The position numbers and the translations under genes are program-made. Source: Acanthopleura granulata (Eukaryota; Mollusca; Polyplacophora; Chitonida; Chitonidae). Taken from it: a stretch of 64,000 bases of DNA. The notes beneath the pieces were generated by a model. The model was given only the letters and a program-made list of their open reading frames with translations, had not been told where the DNA came from and did not search any database. Location of the stretch: contig JABBOT010000014.1 in NCBI GenBank assembly GCA_016165875.1, positions 14,571,432 to 14,635,431 of the forward strand, given 5' to 3'. This document shows, in pieces, positions 13,201-27,600 of the stretch. Within the stretch, counting starts at the first letter, position 1, and each line of letters opens with the position of its first letter.

Positions 13201-16200
13201 GAGCTTCATACTGTAAATGACAATGAAAGAATACAGTACACTAAATATTTCATGAAAGTAGCGGCCACTCTACCAACAAACTGTTAAAGCTACTGTAATA
13301 AATTCCACCCGCTTTCAAAACACCGAAGTGGGATTAGATCATAGTCGGTGTAAATACATGTATGGTGTAATTGTTCACGTATATGTGGTGAAGAACGGCT
13401 GGGGCATAGCTGCACGAACTGAGACGTCTCAAGGTCACTTTGTGAAAAAAACTGAAATAAACAAAGATGAGTATTATTTTCCCGCAGCTGGTTGTGGTAT
13501 ATGCTTGTACAAAATAGAATGTCTGGCTGTTGCCCGCGGGAAATTGGGGTCATGGCGTGGAACACAAGAGGCTGTAAGTACGACATCTACAGCTATTAGT
13601 CAAAATTCAACTCTAATGTTTTGAGGGTGTAACAAAGTATCGATGTCCACAAAGGCTCTAGTACAAGGCCAGATAATATATTATGTCCCCCTGTCTTATT
13701 ATTAAGCAGTTGCTATTATCCCCTGACACCCCGGGGGATTCGGTGCTAAGCAGGGACTGGACAGGGGCCAGTGATAAATGACCACACCGGACGTAAGGCC
13801 GGCACAACGAAATAAACATCAAAGTTTTTTTTAGCTAACGCTTGGAAGGGGCAATAATTTATACCATTGAACAAGGAAAGGGGAAAATGACTTGCGGGTT
13901 TGCCAACGACTTGTTCAAATGGCCCGGGTCCCCGAGTTGTTTTGTGTCCGTCGGGAATATTGGCCCGGGTGAAGCCTCGGAAGGCTAAGGTCTCCCTTTG
14001 GGGTCAGCGTTCCATTGACGGACGCCCGTGGGTGGGGGTTAGGGGTCAGCCCGTTCCCCGTACCTCTGACCAGACGGGCACCCCGCCACTTGACACAACT
14101 CCCCCAAAACGTTCACCTAGCCCTGTTGTTTCTCACTATACAGACGCAGGTAATCTTAGTGCATTGTTCCTTCAAGATTTGCAAAGCTAAACGACCGTCA
14201 ATAGACCTTTCCACCTTGGGTTAAGTTCGTAAACGAACGGGGCACGGTTGTCCTTTTTGTCAAAAACTTTAGTCCCGGTCGGGACAAATTGACGCCAATT
14301 AACGTTGCTCAACCGAGGGGTCGGGGAACGCGTGTTCGTATGTTGTGTGTACATCTACAGACTGTTCGATCTCTTTTTCACCCCGAGCCAACCTCCGGCT
14401 TGGCCGTCGGGGCCACGACACCAAATAAACTCTGTCTGGGTATAAATGGACAAAAGATTGCCCAGTGTCCATAAGAATGACCATTGTTCATCCGTGCCAA
14501 CAACTTGTACGTTAAGCCAATGTAATTCCAATAACACATCGCCAATATCCCATTGGTCAACAACTGAGCATTGTTTTCATTCAGATCCGAGCTCATATTG
14601 TTGTTTCTTAAATTTAATTCGTCCTCAGATGAGCACACGCCAGTACTATTATATACCTTAACGAGAGATCTACAAAGTTTCTGAACATTTCCTAGGCATT
14701 CAGAAATTCCAAGCAGAAAATAATGACGAACACACAATGCTTCTCCAAACTATAAACGTTTTGCAAATGATAAAAAAAAAAAACAAAAGACTTGCACAAA
14801 TATGATATCCCGATGAGAGAAAGTACATTAATGATGATTTTACATTTCTGCCTCTGATAATGAAATTTATTCTACATGGTTAGCAATACGCTATATGAAG
14901 ATTCCGAATCCGTAACTATACCAGCTGGCGACAAATTTGCATCCAACCTAATCCAAGGAAGATTCATGGTCGGTTTCCAGCTTGTAAGCAAATGCCAGAC
15001 TCAGTTAAGTGAAATTACTTTTTATACCAACATTCTTTAAGATAGACGTACCTTACAGAGTTCACAAATTTCATTGAGAAAATCCCGTACAATGTTAATA
15101 ATGATAATGTTGCCTGACAGAAACTGACACTGAGCTTTATGGGCTAACGGATAAACGACTGGGATAAAGAGGCCGCGATGTAATACTCAATGCTTCATTT
15201 GACAGTCCGAAACAAAATGCTATTTGATGAGTCTCAAAATGTTGAATAGAGATTATATTTTCACATGGCTGTTTTATTTTCTAAAGTAAGAATGCACATG
15301 CACTCAAAACATGCGAGTAATTATTCTGTGTATACTGAACAGAAGAGTTAATAGTTTACCAAGGACGCCGAGTTTTCGCCTAGTCAGGAAAATGAGGCGT
15401 GTCGCATAAGCGTAAAATCATGGGGAATTGTGCTTAACAACAATCGAATGAAGAAATAATTATATAAACTGAATAGTATACTGGTTATCACACAAGGAGA
15501 GCTGCGGAGAGTTTCTGTTTGCCACAGAATGTGATTTTCAACCATGTTCTTTCTTACGTCATCACCGAAAACTTTTGTCTTGTTTATGTCTTATGTTGAT
15601 ATTTTTTTTTGGATATTTTAGTTCTAACGTTGGATGAGCTTGTCGTTTTCTCCATGGATGACTCAAATTCACACCATCGGTTGCACGAAAGAGAGAAGTG
15701 CGAAGCACAAAGTAAGAACATATTCTTCATCACCCGGTTTCACGAACGTTCTAGAGTCGTTTTGCTTAGGCTTGTTTTTATTATAAGCAACACACGAACC
15801 ATACTTAAGAAGTGTTTGACTTCAGTTGTTCGAGAAACACTCTCGAACTGAGGACGTTTTGTAAAGTTGTAAAACTTTCCCGAGAAAAATAAAAGTAATA
15901 TATGCATAATAATATAATATATCATTTGAATAGAAGACATAGACAAAGGGCGATGCATTATACTCTTTGAGATTTTTAAAAAATAATTTTGTCGATCTTT
16001 ATGCCAATTAGCCGTTCAACGTTCAAATGCGGATCAAAGGATCCCCCGCTACAAACGTGTGATGGAGGCGACGGGACCGCCAAGTGGACAATGGTTCTTA
16101 GTTCCTCAATGGTCATCATCACTCATCCAGGACTGGTCAGTTAAGGTTCCCCCTGGCCGGAAGACTGGACTGGACATCGCGACTGACCAGTAAACCCAAA

Positions 16201-17184
16201 CAGATGGCCGAAATCGAAATCTTCCGCCGTCAAGTGCCAGAGGTCTTGTTAATATACCGTTTGTTTTATTTTTCTCAAAAAATACCGAAATCAGGAGAGA
16301 CAGTTTTAAGTGGTGGGAATGTTTATATCAGAAACTGAGCGGTTCAGCTCCGCACTGCAGTCTCAAGAGGCCTTCGGAACACCAGCTGAATACTCATTGT
16401 CCTCTGCTGACCACCGCGGACCGTCCACTCCGGCCCAAGTGACCAGCCAACAGGACACGAACCCTGGTTAGAACTCCTTAATGAAGAGAAAGAAAATCAT
16501 GAAAAGAAAAAAATTCCCTTTGATTGTCCCATTTGACAAAGACATTCGGCCACCTCGCGCTCTTTTTGTTCCCTAAAAAAGACTTCGTTCAATGCGCATA
16601 GGGTTGATTTGAATAATGACGAAAACAACGTCTTTCGGGGAAACTTGTCGGGGACTCTCTATTTGGCCTGCATGTTTGTCTTTAAACTAAAGCCTGTTCC
16701 GCCTTACGATTCTAACGCCATCAGGACTAAATCTGCTCAACTTTTGAACACGAGTGAAAAACTTTGATTAAAGCAGTTCACCGAGGCTTTCTTCAACCTG
16801 GTCAGATATTCGCTAAAATAAAGTGAAAGAAAGATCCATCTTGAGTTCAGGTTTGTAAGACCGACAATTGAAAAGTATGCGCTATAATACTTTCGTCCAC
16901 TCATGTCTTGGAAGTTGTTCTGTGATGAGTTTTATGCGTCCTTTGAAGTCACATTTCTCCATATCCCTATCTATGCAAGACAAATTTGCACATTTGAGTA
17001 TTCATTTGCCCGTGGGTGATAATAGCTATTCCAACATTAAAAGCTATGTGCACAAGGCGGCTGAGAGCACGATGCGGTGTAAATCTCGTGGGTACTTCCC
17101 CATGTATACATGTAGCGTGAGGGCTGCGTTTGAGGCTATGCTGATGGCATGGCTGAGGAGGGGTGGGAAGCTGTAGTGAGTTGT
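7255..17184. other. No recognised gene; one SINE fragment and a GC-rich block
   Basis: Apart from the SINE at 8803-8941 I see no supported exon. GC content rises at about 11.5-12.0 kb and 13.7-14.5 kb, where long frames on both strands (for example 11700-12053 plus, 11708-12001 minus) overlap and look compositional. Several CATTGTT motifs lie at 14.16-14.58 kb. Confidence 0.55.
8803..8941 (-). mobile_element. SINE family 1 fragment, reversed
   Basis: It contains AAGAATATTTCGCTTACACG, GCATTATGCTGGGAGGAAAC and ACCGCAGGTTACTGGCAGA, the reverse complement of the family 1 body. The tRNA-like head is mostly absent. Confidence 0.75.
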
Positions 17185-17420
17185 CATGGAGGGCTCTGCT
17201 GGCTCATTAAAGCACTGGCTGGTTGTGGCTACCACGCCCTTGAGTGGTCAGGTCATGGGTTTGAATCCAGCCTTCCCTGTTTGGGCTGTGGCTGTAAGTC
17301 AGGACGCCTGTCAGGAAACTGGAGAGAGTCGGCGGTTTGCTCCGAGCACTTTGGATACCTCCAAACATATAGGTCAAAAATTCTTGAGTAAGATGTTAAA
17401 CAACAACCAAATAAAAATGA
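17185..17420 (+). mobile_element. SINE family 2 (tRNA-like head)
   Basis: The head includes a B-box-like GGGTTTGAATCC near 17257. The body has AAGTCAGGACGCCTGTCAGG, and the end reads GATGTTAAACAACAACC with an A-rich tail. Related copies lie at 38485 and 48446. Confidence 0.7.
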
Positions 17421-18590
17421 AACAGATAACTCATCATATGCAGGACTTTCAACTCCACAGATACATGAAGCTGACTACTTTGTCGAGCTGAGTGGAACTG
17501 ATCAAGACAACAAGACTACAGAAGAGAACAACAGTACTTCAGAACAGAACTACAGTACTGCAGAACAAAAAACAAAATACAGTTCAGAAGAATGTGGTTT
17601 ATGACAAAAGATACTGTACAGGGGCTGCTTTATTACATTTGATCAGTCTTTTCGGCAAGAAAAAAACAATGGAGTGAACATAATTCATCTTCATAAATCT
17701 CAGTGCTAAGTGGTTAGAGTTAAAAATAATAAAACACACTGATTTAGGCAATCATAAATAAGAGGCCTATAATACAGCTTTTAACTAATGTGTTTACAGT
17801 TTTGGGGGATGATTTCTCTCCCTTCCAAAGATGGTGCTATAAACATATGGGAATAGCTGTACACTGAGGCTGCTATATTGATCTATGTAAATGTATTTTA
17901 CACAGATATAAAAATAAAGTACAATGTACATTTATAACAACATTGCAAGTGTACAACATCAATATTTGCATAAATAATAATAAAGCAAAGCAAAAGCAAG
18001 CTGTTTGGTTGTGTACAAGATCAGCATTTAAACGCCCCAAACCTCTAGGAGTTATCCAATGTTAAAAGACAATGTGGGTAACATTCATACTTTTGTTAAA
18101 TTTCCAAATTTTTCCTTCAGTCCACCTGGTCAGAAGCAGATCATCAATACAAAATGTTATTCCTTATTTCTCCTGTAGCATGTTCACTACCAATGGGCAC
18201 CAGAAACATGCATCGCACGTTTTGATCTTCAAGGAAGAATTTCTGTTTTTGATCACTATGGCGAAAGGGTGCTTACCACAAGACTTTCACAGTTCATAAC
18301 CGTCCAACTACGTGTATTATTGCAAGACAGACAACAAAGTGTTTGACAATCTAAAGAAAAGGTACTCCCTGTATAAAGTGACAACCTTGTTGGCAAAACT
18401 GAGAGGAGGTATTTATGTTACAATTGTAAAGAGACCTGATGACTCAGATACAGTGTATTGCCTATTTAGATCATTCAGGGCACAACAAACCCAACAGAAC
18501 ACTACATACACAATGCATGTACAACAAATAATTTATAACATGTTACAGTAAAGGGCATTCATCTCATAAGAAACATGTTCAGTGAGATTC

Positions 18591-18611
18591 TGTATATATA
18601 TATATATATCT
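18591..18611 (+). repeat. TA microsatellite
   Basis: A run of about nine TA dinucleotides (TGTATATATATATATATATC). Confidence 0.9.
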
Positions 18612-19169
18612 GCAAGTGATGACCACAAATGTTTGCTGGCTTAAGGTTTAAAAATGTTTTCAGTTTGATTTCATCTCATCCTGCTGCCCAATCTATTTGC
18701 ATCAATGCTGAAAACTGATATGCTGAACACAGTGGACATACATACATGTATGGCACCCCACCCACTGACAAAACAATACATGTGATGTACAAGAGATACC
18801 AATAGATACATGTACACTGTATCTACAAGTGTTGACTTCCAATGTCAGACTCGGTCTTTCAGTCAGGGTTGAATATAATGAATGGAACTTCTGCCAAAAC
18901 GACTGTCAATTACAGAAGCTGTTCTCACCAACATTGTAAGTCATAAAGATCAAACAATGTTAATTTAATACCCTGAGGTCTTCAAATCTGTGTGTTGTAC
19001 ATGTATATTGTAACTTTATTAAGAAACCATGGTGTTTCACCTGGTAAAAATACCTCTTCAAATATATCCCTTGATTAGTGATATTTTCAGCTGACAGAGA
19101 ACTGTGAATTTAGTAGAACATTCAAGCCCACTTACTGCCAGGTGTGTGTTATTAGCATGTTCAGATTTC

Positions 19170-19235
19170 ATTTCAAGTGTGCTGAATTCACACACCCAAA
19201 ACCTAAAGTGTGCTGCATTCACACACCTAAAACCT
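19170..19235 (+). repeat. 31-bp direct duplication
   Basis: AGTGTGCTGAATTCACACAC followed by CCAAAACCTA is repeated at once as AGTGTGCTGCATTCACACAC with CTAAAACCTA. Confidence 0.8.
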
Positions 19236-21471
19236 ACATGCTTGATATCTATCTTCACTGTGATCCTACTTCAAGGCCTTAATATTGTTACAAGTACCTC
19301 AAAATATTTTACCATCCAAAATTTAACACTAAAAATTGCTCAGACTCTACACTCTACTTACTATGGATATACACAGTGCAGAGAGCCTAAGGTTCATAAT
19401 TTGTTTTCATCTGGGTCAAGTAGCTATATCTGTTGTATCAGAGCTTTGATAACAGTGCAATATACTTGCATTTGTGGGTGCAGCCTGAAAAGGCACGGCT
19501 TTTTCACTATACAAGGATTTTCAATCCAACGGTAAGTTCTCCTCATCTCCAGAAAAAAAAAAAAAAAAAAATAATAATAATATAAAAGAAAATGGCATTT
19601 AGTTAAAAACTCTTAAAACAAGTTTTATGCAATCTTTCATGTAATGCAAAGTAGCTGTGTGAACAATCACCAGAATTTAGATTGCATCAGTAGATAAGCA
19701 GCACAAGGGAGATAACTCAGGGGTACCGTATCTGATGTGGCCAACAAGAGAACTCTACCAACAAGCACACATATGAATTCTTCAGGTAGATGAGATGTAG
19801 CATGATCTGTTTTCAGGCTTATGATATCATCAATGCCTCGGACTAAATTTTCCACAAAAGTTCTCATATTATACAAAAGTGGTTGGCATGCAAGTAATAG
19901 TTCCATAAATTCATGTACATCTATCCTAAAGACTGCATGATAAAATCATTAAAAAACCCACAATAGAAGTGTATTTACAAATGGAAATGGGGTATAAAAG
20001 AAATGAATATCTACTGTGCTACAGGTATTATAAATTTAAAAACATAACAAACAAAATCAAAATTACAACAAACAAATAAATTACATGTCTTTGATTAATT
20101 GTCGGTACATTTCACACATAAATCTTGTAAATATTGTCTCTTCGGGTCTAAATTATGCATTGCCTTGTATGGTATAATCTGTCTTGCAGTGGTTGTTTGA
20201 ATCTCTCTATTTCTGGGAAGGAAAGTCTATGAAGTTCTGTAATGGAACTGTGTAAAAAGCTGATTTAACCACGCGCACACTCATACCAGGAAATTAAAAC
20301 AGTGACATGGCCTATAAATGTACACCTGCATTTATCCTGCACATTTCTTTGAAATTCTATCAGTTTTTGTGGACACCCTCAGACGTAGAAAGCACACAAA
20401 GCATACAAACTGGCTGTGATGAGCAGAAAATAGTGAGAGATTGGTGTGTTTTAGGACATTTTTTATTAGGTCTATTAAAAAAAAATGTAAACAATAGGTA
20501 GATGTAAAAGGATCGTACTCTTCACAGTGTTGCTTACAAGTCTAGTTTTGTGCTACAAATATGTATGTGAATCAAATCCTCCACAAATACAGGTCTTTGC
20601 CGAATAACCTAGTTTTGTGTCACATTCTATTAGATGCATGCGTTAGCATGTACAATTTATAACAGGATATTTTCATATCATTATATGCTTCAGCTGGTGC
20701 TGAAACACTGAGGCAAATCATCAAAGGCTGAATTAGGCTGATCAGATTTTAAAAAACACTTATTTTTCATCTTAGGCTTTGAATTAGGTCTGTTAAATTT
20801 ACACACACACCACACAAATTTCTCATCTTAATATTTGAATTTGGATTTTTACATCTTAAGGTACTAATATTTTGCCTCCCGGGGTGTGAATTGGGTCTAT
20901 GTTTTCACTGCTTCACTGTGACCAACTCAGCAAATAATGTATGGCTTCAGTGGCATGGCTGTGGCTGAAAACTCCTGACTTCTATACCATGCAAGGATTG
21001 AGGATTACGGCAAACCTTACATGTGAAATTAAACCTTTGAAAAAAAGTCTTCGTTTCTTTATAATGAATACTTAGCTATGCATACTTATCCCTGAAATTC
21101 GAGAAACCAGCTGCTTACCCTGGTTAAGGAATATGTAACCGGGAGGGAGTAGATGTCTAGTAATCCCAACTGTCACAGAAACATGAAAACACGAACAAAA
21201 CACATGGCATCTTCCACTGGGTATTATTCACACAAAATGTGCAAGTACATGATTAGGTTGTCTCTTTGCAAATTCTCCTAGAACGAAAGTCGATACAGAG
21301 AATTCCACCTAGTTCCATCCTCCCTCTCTCCCAAAAGACATATCGTCTTGTTCACTCAGATACATCAACGTTTCTACAACGGACGTGCGCCGTATTATCT
21401 ATATACCTGAAGATGAGTGTACACAAATAGGTCATCTGCTGACCAGGTGAGAGATGACTGTGCTGAGATCA

Positions 21472-21621
21472 TCAGTTGATGGAGGGTATGTGTGAGTTTG
21501 TCCACTTGATATCTATGGTGGGCCACTTTGTCTGTAGGCAACACTTGATGGGAGACGTGTCTGTGATGAACTGGACTTCTGGCTCCTCCTCCAGGGTGAC
21601 CTCAGCCTGTTGGTACACCAC
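21472..21621 (-). CDS. MINDY3: MINDY3 exon 12 (C-terminus, stop)
   Basis: The acceptor is tcttcccag|GTGGTG. It encodes VVYQQAEVTLEEEPEVQFI and then DTSPIKCCLQTKWPTIDIKW, ending in IPSIN and TGA (residues 397-445). The C-terminus is strongly family-like. Intron 11 upstream is about 2.5 kb. I see no AATAAA close behind the stop on this strand. Confidence 0.95.
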   Translation of the reverse strand: MVYQQAEVTLEEEPEVQFITDTSPIKCCLQTKWPTIDIKWTNSHIPSIN

Positions 21622-24600
21622 CTGGGAAGAAAACACAACAACCACTGTCACAAGATCGCTAAGACTCACAGACACCAAATCCCAGGATCAAGAAAGCTGC
21701 CTTAGGCTTAAGTCAGATGTAGTCTTAACTTGGGCCATTAATTCTGGACTTAGATTTGAGTTTAAATCCTAATTTTCAGTTTTGTCACGAAGGTCTAGGA
21801 CAACTTTTGGTACTGAAATACAAAATTCTTTGACTCAAAGTCTGAGACAACTTTGTGATCAAGTGGCCTGTGCTTTCTTGTCAACATTTTTTACAAGAAT
21901 ATAAATGAATTTTCATTGATTATCTTTGCCAGAATCCCTTGGAATCTTGTCCAAATCTAGTATCACCAGATTTTGATCCAAGTAAAGGTTTGAAAGCATG
22001 TAACAGCAAAGAGATATTGAGGAATCATGTTTAAAAAATTAATTATCTAAAAACAAGGCTTGAAATACTGCTAAAAAACTACAAACACACTGTGCACCCA
22101 TTTTTCACAAGTACATGGACCAGCTGAAAATTACAAGCACAAATTATTCATGTATGTTAAATAAATGTAACTCTGAAGGTGAAATATCTTTATCATACAA
22201 CACGTACCCTTTACTCAGTCCACAACATGTTTTTTCAGCATGATCAAAACTAAACCACATTCTACCCTTAAATTTTTTCTACATTTCTATAACTGGTAAA
22301 CTTTCAGTTAAAAAACTTGCACTGGGTGTATACTGAGGGTGTAATGGGTCATTTTGTACCAAAATGACTTTCCCAGCTAATCATTTTCACAGCTTGTAAA
22401 TTAATTCTCAACAGCTTCACCCAAGAGACTTAGCAAGAAATACATGGGGTAGCAGTTTGGGGCTTGCGCACTCTCACTTATCACACAGGTTGTTTAGGGA
22501 AGGGTTTGGAAAGTTAATCTATACAGATATCTGTTCAGGGTCCTATAATATAAATTCTCCTGTAAGATAATACACTACAATATAATAACTTCCAAAATTA
22601 TTTCTTTCAAATTCAGCCATATGACCTATACATTGGAGGAAGATAGTATGAGTGGAGTAACCAGACTTTCTGCACACTCATCGGACAAGAGCAAATATCA
22701 TAATACATCATATAAATTTACAGGTAGCAAGATAAAATGTTTGAAGGGAGATAGCTTTATACACAGACCTACTACAATCAGCATTTGTCTCCCTGGATGA
22801 CTTGTTTTTATATGTAAATATGCCGACCATGACAAGCATCGTAAAATATGGTGTGTTTTCTGCCCAGTCTGGGACAAAAATGATTTTTGAGGCGCTATGT
22901 CATGTAAGTCAGCTTGTAAAAATGTTAGACCTTCTTTGAAGATTCCTGTTAAGTCATATCGGTACATCATGGCGTTGTTGCTCTTTTATGAAGATTGGGC
23001 CATGTGAAATTATAGTAAATTGTTAACTTCTACACAATTTAACTTACTGTATATTCAGCAGGTAAGGGAATAACTAAACCTAAAGTTTCCTTTTCGCTAA
23101 AACAACTGTTTTCATCAGAAAAGTAATTGAAATATGCTAAAATCCTCATGCTTCCCTCCACCACCAACAAGTATTTAGATTTCAAAAGTCCGTGAGCCAA
23201 ACAGTCGCTCTTTTCTAATGGAGGTACATTTACTTCGTGATGTCCACAACTTTTATTAAATTCTGCAAATGTCTACTGTGCACGAGTCTGTTAATCAAAT
23301 TTGTAGAGGAAAAAGTTTCTTGCTTGGAATGATATCAGGAATCAAATACTGCTGGACAAGAATTATTTACTGCTTTCTGCTGCAAAATTCCTCGGTGCAT
23401 GTTGCGCATGTCACATAAAACAGTTAGGTGCACTGAGCATTTTTCACGTGCATATGTGCACATGTGCATGCATTATTTCGAGCCTTGTATTACAATGTAT
23501 TACAGGTATTATTATAATAAAACAATGAATCTGATTGTGATTTTTTACGGGAATAGAGTAGATTTCCACAGGTTTTGTTTAAGAGAGATATCACAATAAT
23601 CTGTGTATGAAAATCCGATTCCTTCATTCCTGTTGAAAGTGGAGCCCTGGTCACCATGCCGAGGATTTGCAGTATACATTTGCAGTATACAGGGAAGGGA
23701 ATAGCTCTTCATTTAATTTCATCATAATATGTGATTAAAATCAAAGATCATTTTGGACATATGGATGAAAATGGATGAATGAGATTGCATAAATTACCAC
23801 AACAGCATCTGTCCAAGTCTTTTGGAATGAGGTGGACACATTTTGTCTTCTTTTTCAAATCTACATTTCTCTGATCTTTGCATTCAGTCTGCAGTACATT
23901 ACTGAATATCACACTGGGGCTAGGAGTGGTAATTGCCCTTTACTGGGTTTCTTGTCTCATCTACCTGATCCTATGGTTTACAATACTGCCTCACAGGTCT
24001 GCTTTTCTGAAGACAGGACACCTCAACAGGATGTAATATACTGACAGAGTATCTGGTTTATCACCAAAAATTTGTTTTGACACATTATATAGGGAGTGTA
24101 CTAACCAATGGAACTGTCACACTCCTGAGAATACAAAAAAAAAGTCACTTAACCTTGTCGTTGAAGCAGGATCTCCTAAGGCCATTGTAATGGAAGAGGA
24201 TGAAGTGTCGTGGCGTCTCAGGTATCAACTGACCCGGGAAGAACTCCTCCAGAAAGCTGTTCATGGTAATGATACCCAGATGTTCTGGATCTAGCTTTGT
24301 CCTCATCAGATCTACACTGAAACATTCAAACACCACAGTCCTCATCAGATCTACACTTAAACACACAAACACCACACTCCTCATCAAATCTACGCTGAAA
24401 CACACAAACACCACAGTACACATCAGATCTACGCTGAAACACACAAACACCACAGTCCTCATCAGATCTACACTGAAACTCACAAACACCACAGTCCACA
24501 TCAGATCTACACTTAAACACACAAACACCACACTCCTCATCAAATCTACGCTGAAACACACAAACACCACAGTACACATCAGATCTACACTGAAACTCAC

Positions 24601-27600
24601 AAACACCACAGTCCACATCAGATCTACACTGAAACTCATAACCACCACAGTCCTCATCAAAGCTACATTGAAACTCACAAACACCACAGACCTCATCAAA
24701 TCTACACTGAAACTCAAAAACACCACAGTCCACATCAGATCTACACTGAAACTCACAAACACCACAGTCCTCATCAGATCTACATTGAAACAACAAACAC
24801 CACACTCCACATCAGATCTACACTGAACCTCATAAACACCACACTCCACATCAGATCTACACTGAAATAACAAACACCACAGTCAACATCAGATCTACAT
24901 TGAAACATTCAAACCCCACAGTCCTTATCATATCTACACACACAAATATATACATTTACATGTACTTCTTCAGTTTCTCAGAAGCGTTATCCAGAGCAAT
25001 CTGAGTGAAATCCTAAGCAGGGGCCTTAGTGTTCAGCAGTCACATATGAACTGATGTGTCATCGTATCAATTATCACTGAGTGTGTATCTGTTTCACCCA
25101 CTAATAACTGGTCCATTGTTATGAGCCACTCAGTCTTTGTATTATCTCTAAATGAGATGGCATCAATATAACGGATGTTAAAGTCTTAGACATAACTCAA
25201 ATTCGGGATCATATGCCATATTTAGTGATTACGATCCAGTCGCAGATTTACATCTGTGATGAAATGTATGATAGGTAATACAGAGACTTACTACTCCTTT
25301 TCTGAGACCAAATCTAATGCTTCCATTAACTGTCCTAGTTGTGAAGACTCTATAAACCCATTGGCTGAAAATAAAAAAAAAACACACACACAATCCATGT
25401 TGGTTCAGAATTCACACAGTAGGAAAGTCCTCCTCAAAAGAAACTTGAGTGCAGTCAAACATGCCCAAATACCCATAGATGTAGATCTGTTACTTTCCTT
25501 CCTTTGATGTTCCTTCAGTGTGGTAGATGCATAACTTTTTTTTCAACACAAAACAACATACGTTTTACCCTTAGGTTTTACCCTCAAAAAGCAACTATAA
25601 ACAGAACATTTTCTGTAGCTAATCATCGAAACAAACTTGATCTGTTAAAAAAGTTTCTTCACTTATGGCAGAAAAATTTTTATACATACACACAGTTTTA
25701 CTTCAAAGACTTACAATGCATAGGTTGACTACAGTGAGATGGGAATTCCATGCTTGAGTTGGACGACGTCATGAAAACCACAAAAAATTCAAATAAGAGC
25801 TTTTAATACTTACATTCTTTATCAAAGTTCTGAAATATTCGCCTGGCCACTTGTTGCTGCGTTTCCTGAACAACCAGACGTTTTTCCTGTGAATTAAAAG
25901 TTGACTTATCTATTTATTTGTTTGCCACTTTTCACATCATGTTCCATGTAGAGGCCATCACTACTTAGCTTCCATAAATCAACTCGGTTTTTTCTGGATC
26001 ATACTGATAGTAGGTCCCGATACACTAACTTTTTCTCTCTTACACATTCATGTTTGGCAAAATTTTGTGTATTAAGTAACTTTTTGCATATTCCTGGATA
26101 TAGAAAATACATTAAAAAATGAAATGGTCCATTCATGCCTGAAAACAATTCACTTTACAGTCACTTAGAACAAAAAGCTTACCTTAACCTATTAAATCAC
26201 AACTAACAAAGCTCCCACTAACATTAATAAAGTTATTCTTGACTATTCTGTTCAATAAACATAATAATAAAAACCTAACATATATATAAAAGTAAATATG
26301 TTTTCTAATTACAAAAACAAAACAAAGGCCATACCTTAGAGAACAGCACAGTCAGATGTGTTTCACTGCCCAGGAGCCATATTGGGTACACAGGATTCTT
26401 CAGGTACCATCCCACCTGAAGCAGATCCCAGGTGTAAGTAGCCATTTTGTTTATTTTTACATCAATGTCATGATTTCATATTTTAGCCTACTTCAGTTCT
26501 ATGAAAGTAGTTACATTTTCAGTCGGAGGAGGCTTCACACAGCACTGAAGAAAGCACAGCTCCCTACTAGGCCTCTGCCAAAGCTCCTAACAGAAGGTCA
26601 CAGCTGAATCAGTTGGGCATGGATTTGACAAACAACATTGTTAGTCACAGGTAAACGGTCCTTATTAAGTTACTCAATGGTGCTTGGCCGGACAGGACCT
26701 TATTACACAACATCAATCAGTACACCCCCTGTTATGTATCAGGTGCCAATTCCACAAAACATTCTTGTACTTATGTAAAACTTTTAAAACTACTAAAATT
26801 AAACATTCTTGAAATTTTAAATAAAGGCATTTACGGTGCATGCATATCATGCCAAAGCACAAGTATCACAAATCAGAAAGTATCAAATGAGCTGTACAAT
26901 TGAGTTTAATAGCTTTGACTAAAGTCAAAATCAGCTTTGTGGAATCAACTCCAGTCCTTACTTTCATCAACATTTTGTCTTTATGAAGTTTTTCTTGGTA
27001 TGTCATATTAGTGTTCACAGTGCATGTTACATCAAAGGGGTTTTCACCTTCTGCAATGCTTTATTTATATTTTTAACTGCTTATTTCATATGCAAAGAGA
27101 ATGAAAAGTCCATTAATGTATGACATCTAGGGGTGTCCCATATAGAATCATGTGCTGCACTATAATTTGCAGTGTGGAAGAAGGGAGATAACTTCAGTTG
27201 GCAATATCACCTTCACAGCCCATGTGGTTGGTAAAACAAGTCCCACCTGACCAGTCAAAGTACCAATAATGCCCACCCACGACAAAAGTGCTCCTCTTTA
27301 AACTTCTTCAACTGATGGTTTAAATTGCTAGGCAAAAATGGTCGTGTCAACAAATATCAAGTATGTCAACTGGCAGTTGACGTACATCAAATTATTGTGA
27401 TATACAGCTTTGATTGGACAATTATTTAATTTTAGCAAAACAGCATTTTATCAGGCCCAAAAGAAACAAAAATATGTTGGTAATGTCGAGAAGATAACGG
27501 TGTATACGTCTGACTCACCTCACAGTAACGGAAGTGTTCTAACATTGACAGAAATCCTATCATAGACTGCTTACATATTCCCCGTAATTCTGCAAAATAA

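Larger units (their letters stand above)
17421..21471. other. MINDY3 downstream region; simple repeats, no supported gene
   Basis: AT-rich DNA with A-runs, a TA microsatellite and a 31-bp duplication. A minus frame at 19667-19906 (79 residues) has protein-like hydrophobic text but no family match and no clear splice partners. Part of this stretch may be MINDY3 3' UTR. Confidence 0.5.

Noticed and set aside
17186..17491. A 101-residue protein
   Set aside because: It overlaps a SINE and lacks any family motif.
24263..24826. A 187-residue Thr-rich protein on the plus strand
   Set aside because: It is entirely the antisense of the minisatellite. The open frame follows from the repeat unit lacking stops.
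24145..24873. A 242-residue repetitive protein on the minus strand
   Set aside because: Its 3' part is MINDY3 exon 11 and the rest is the 39-bp array in the same frame. It is not an independent gene.
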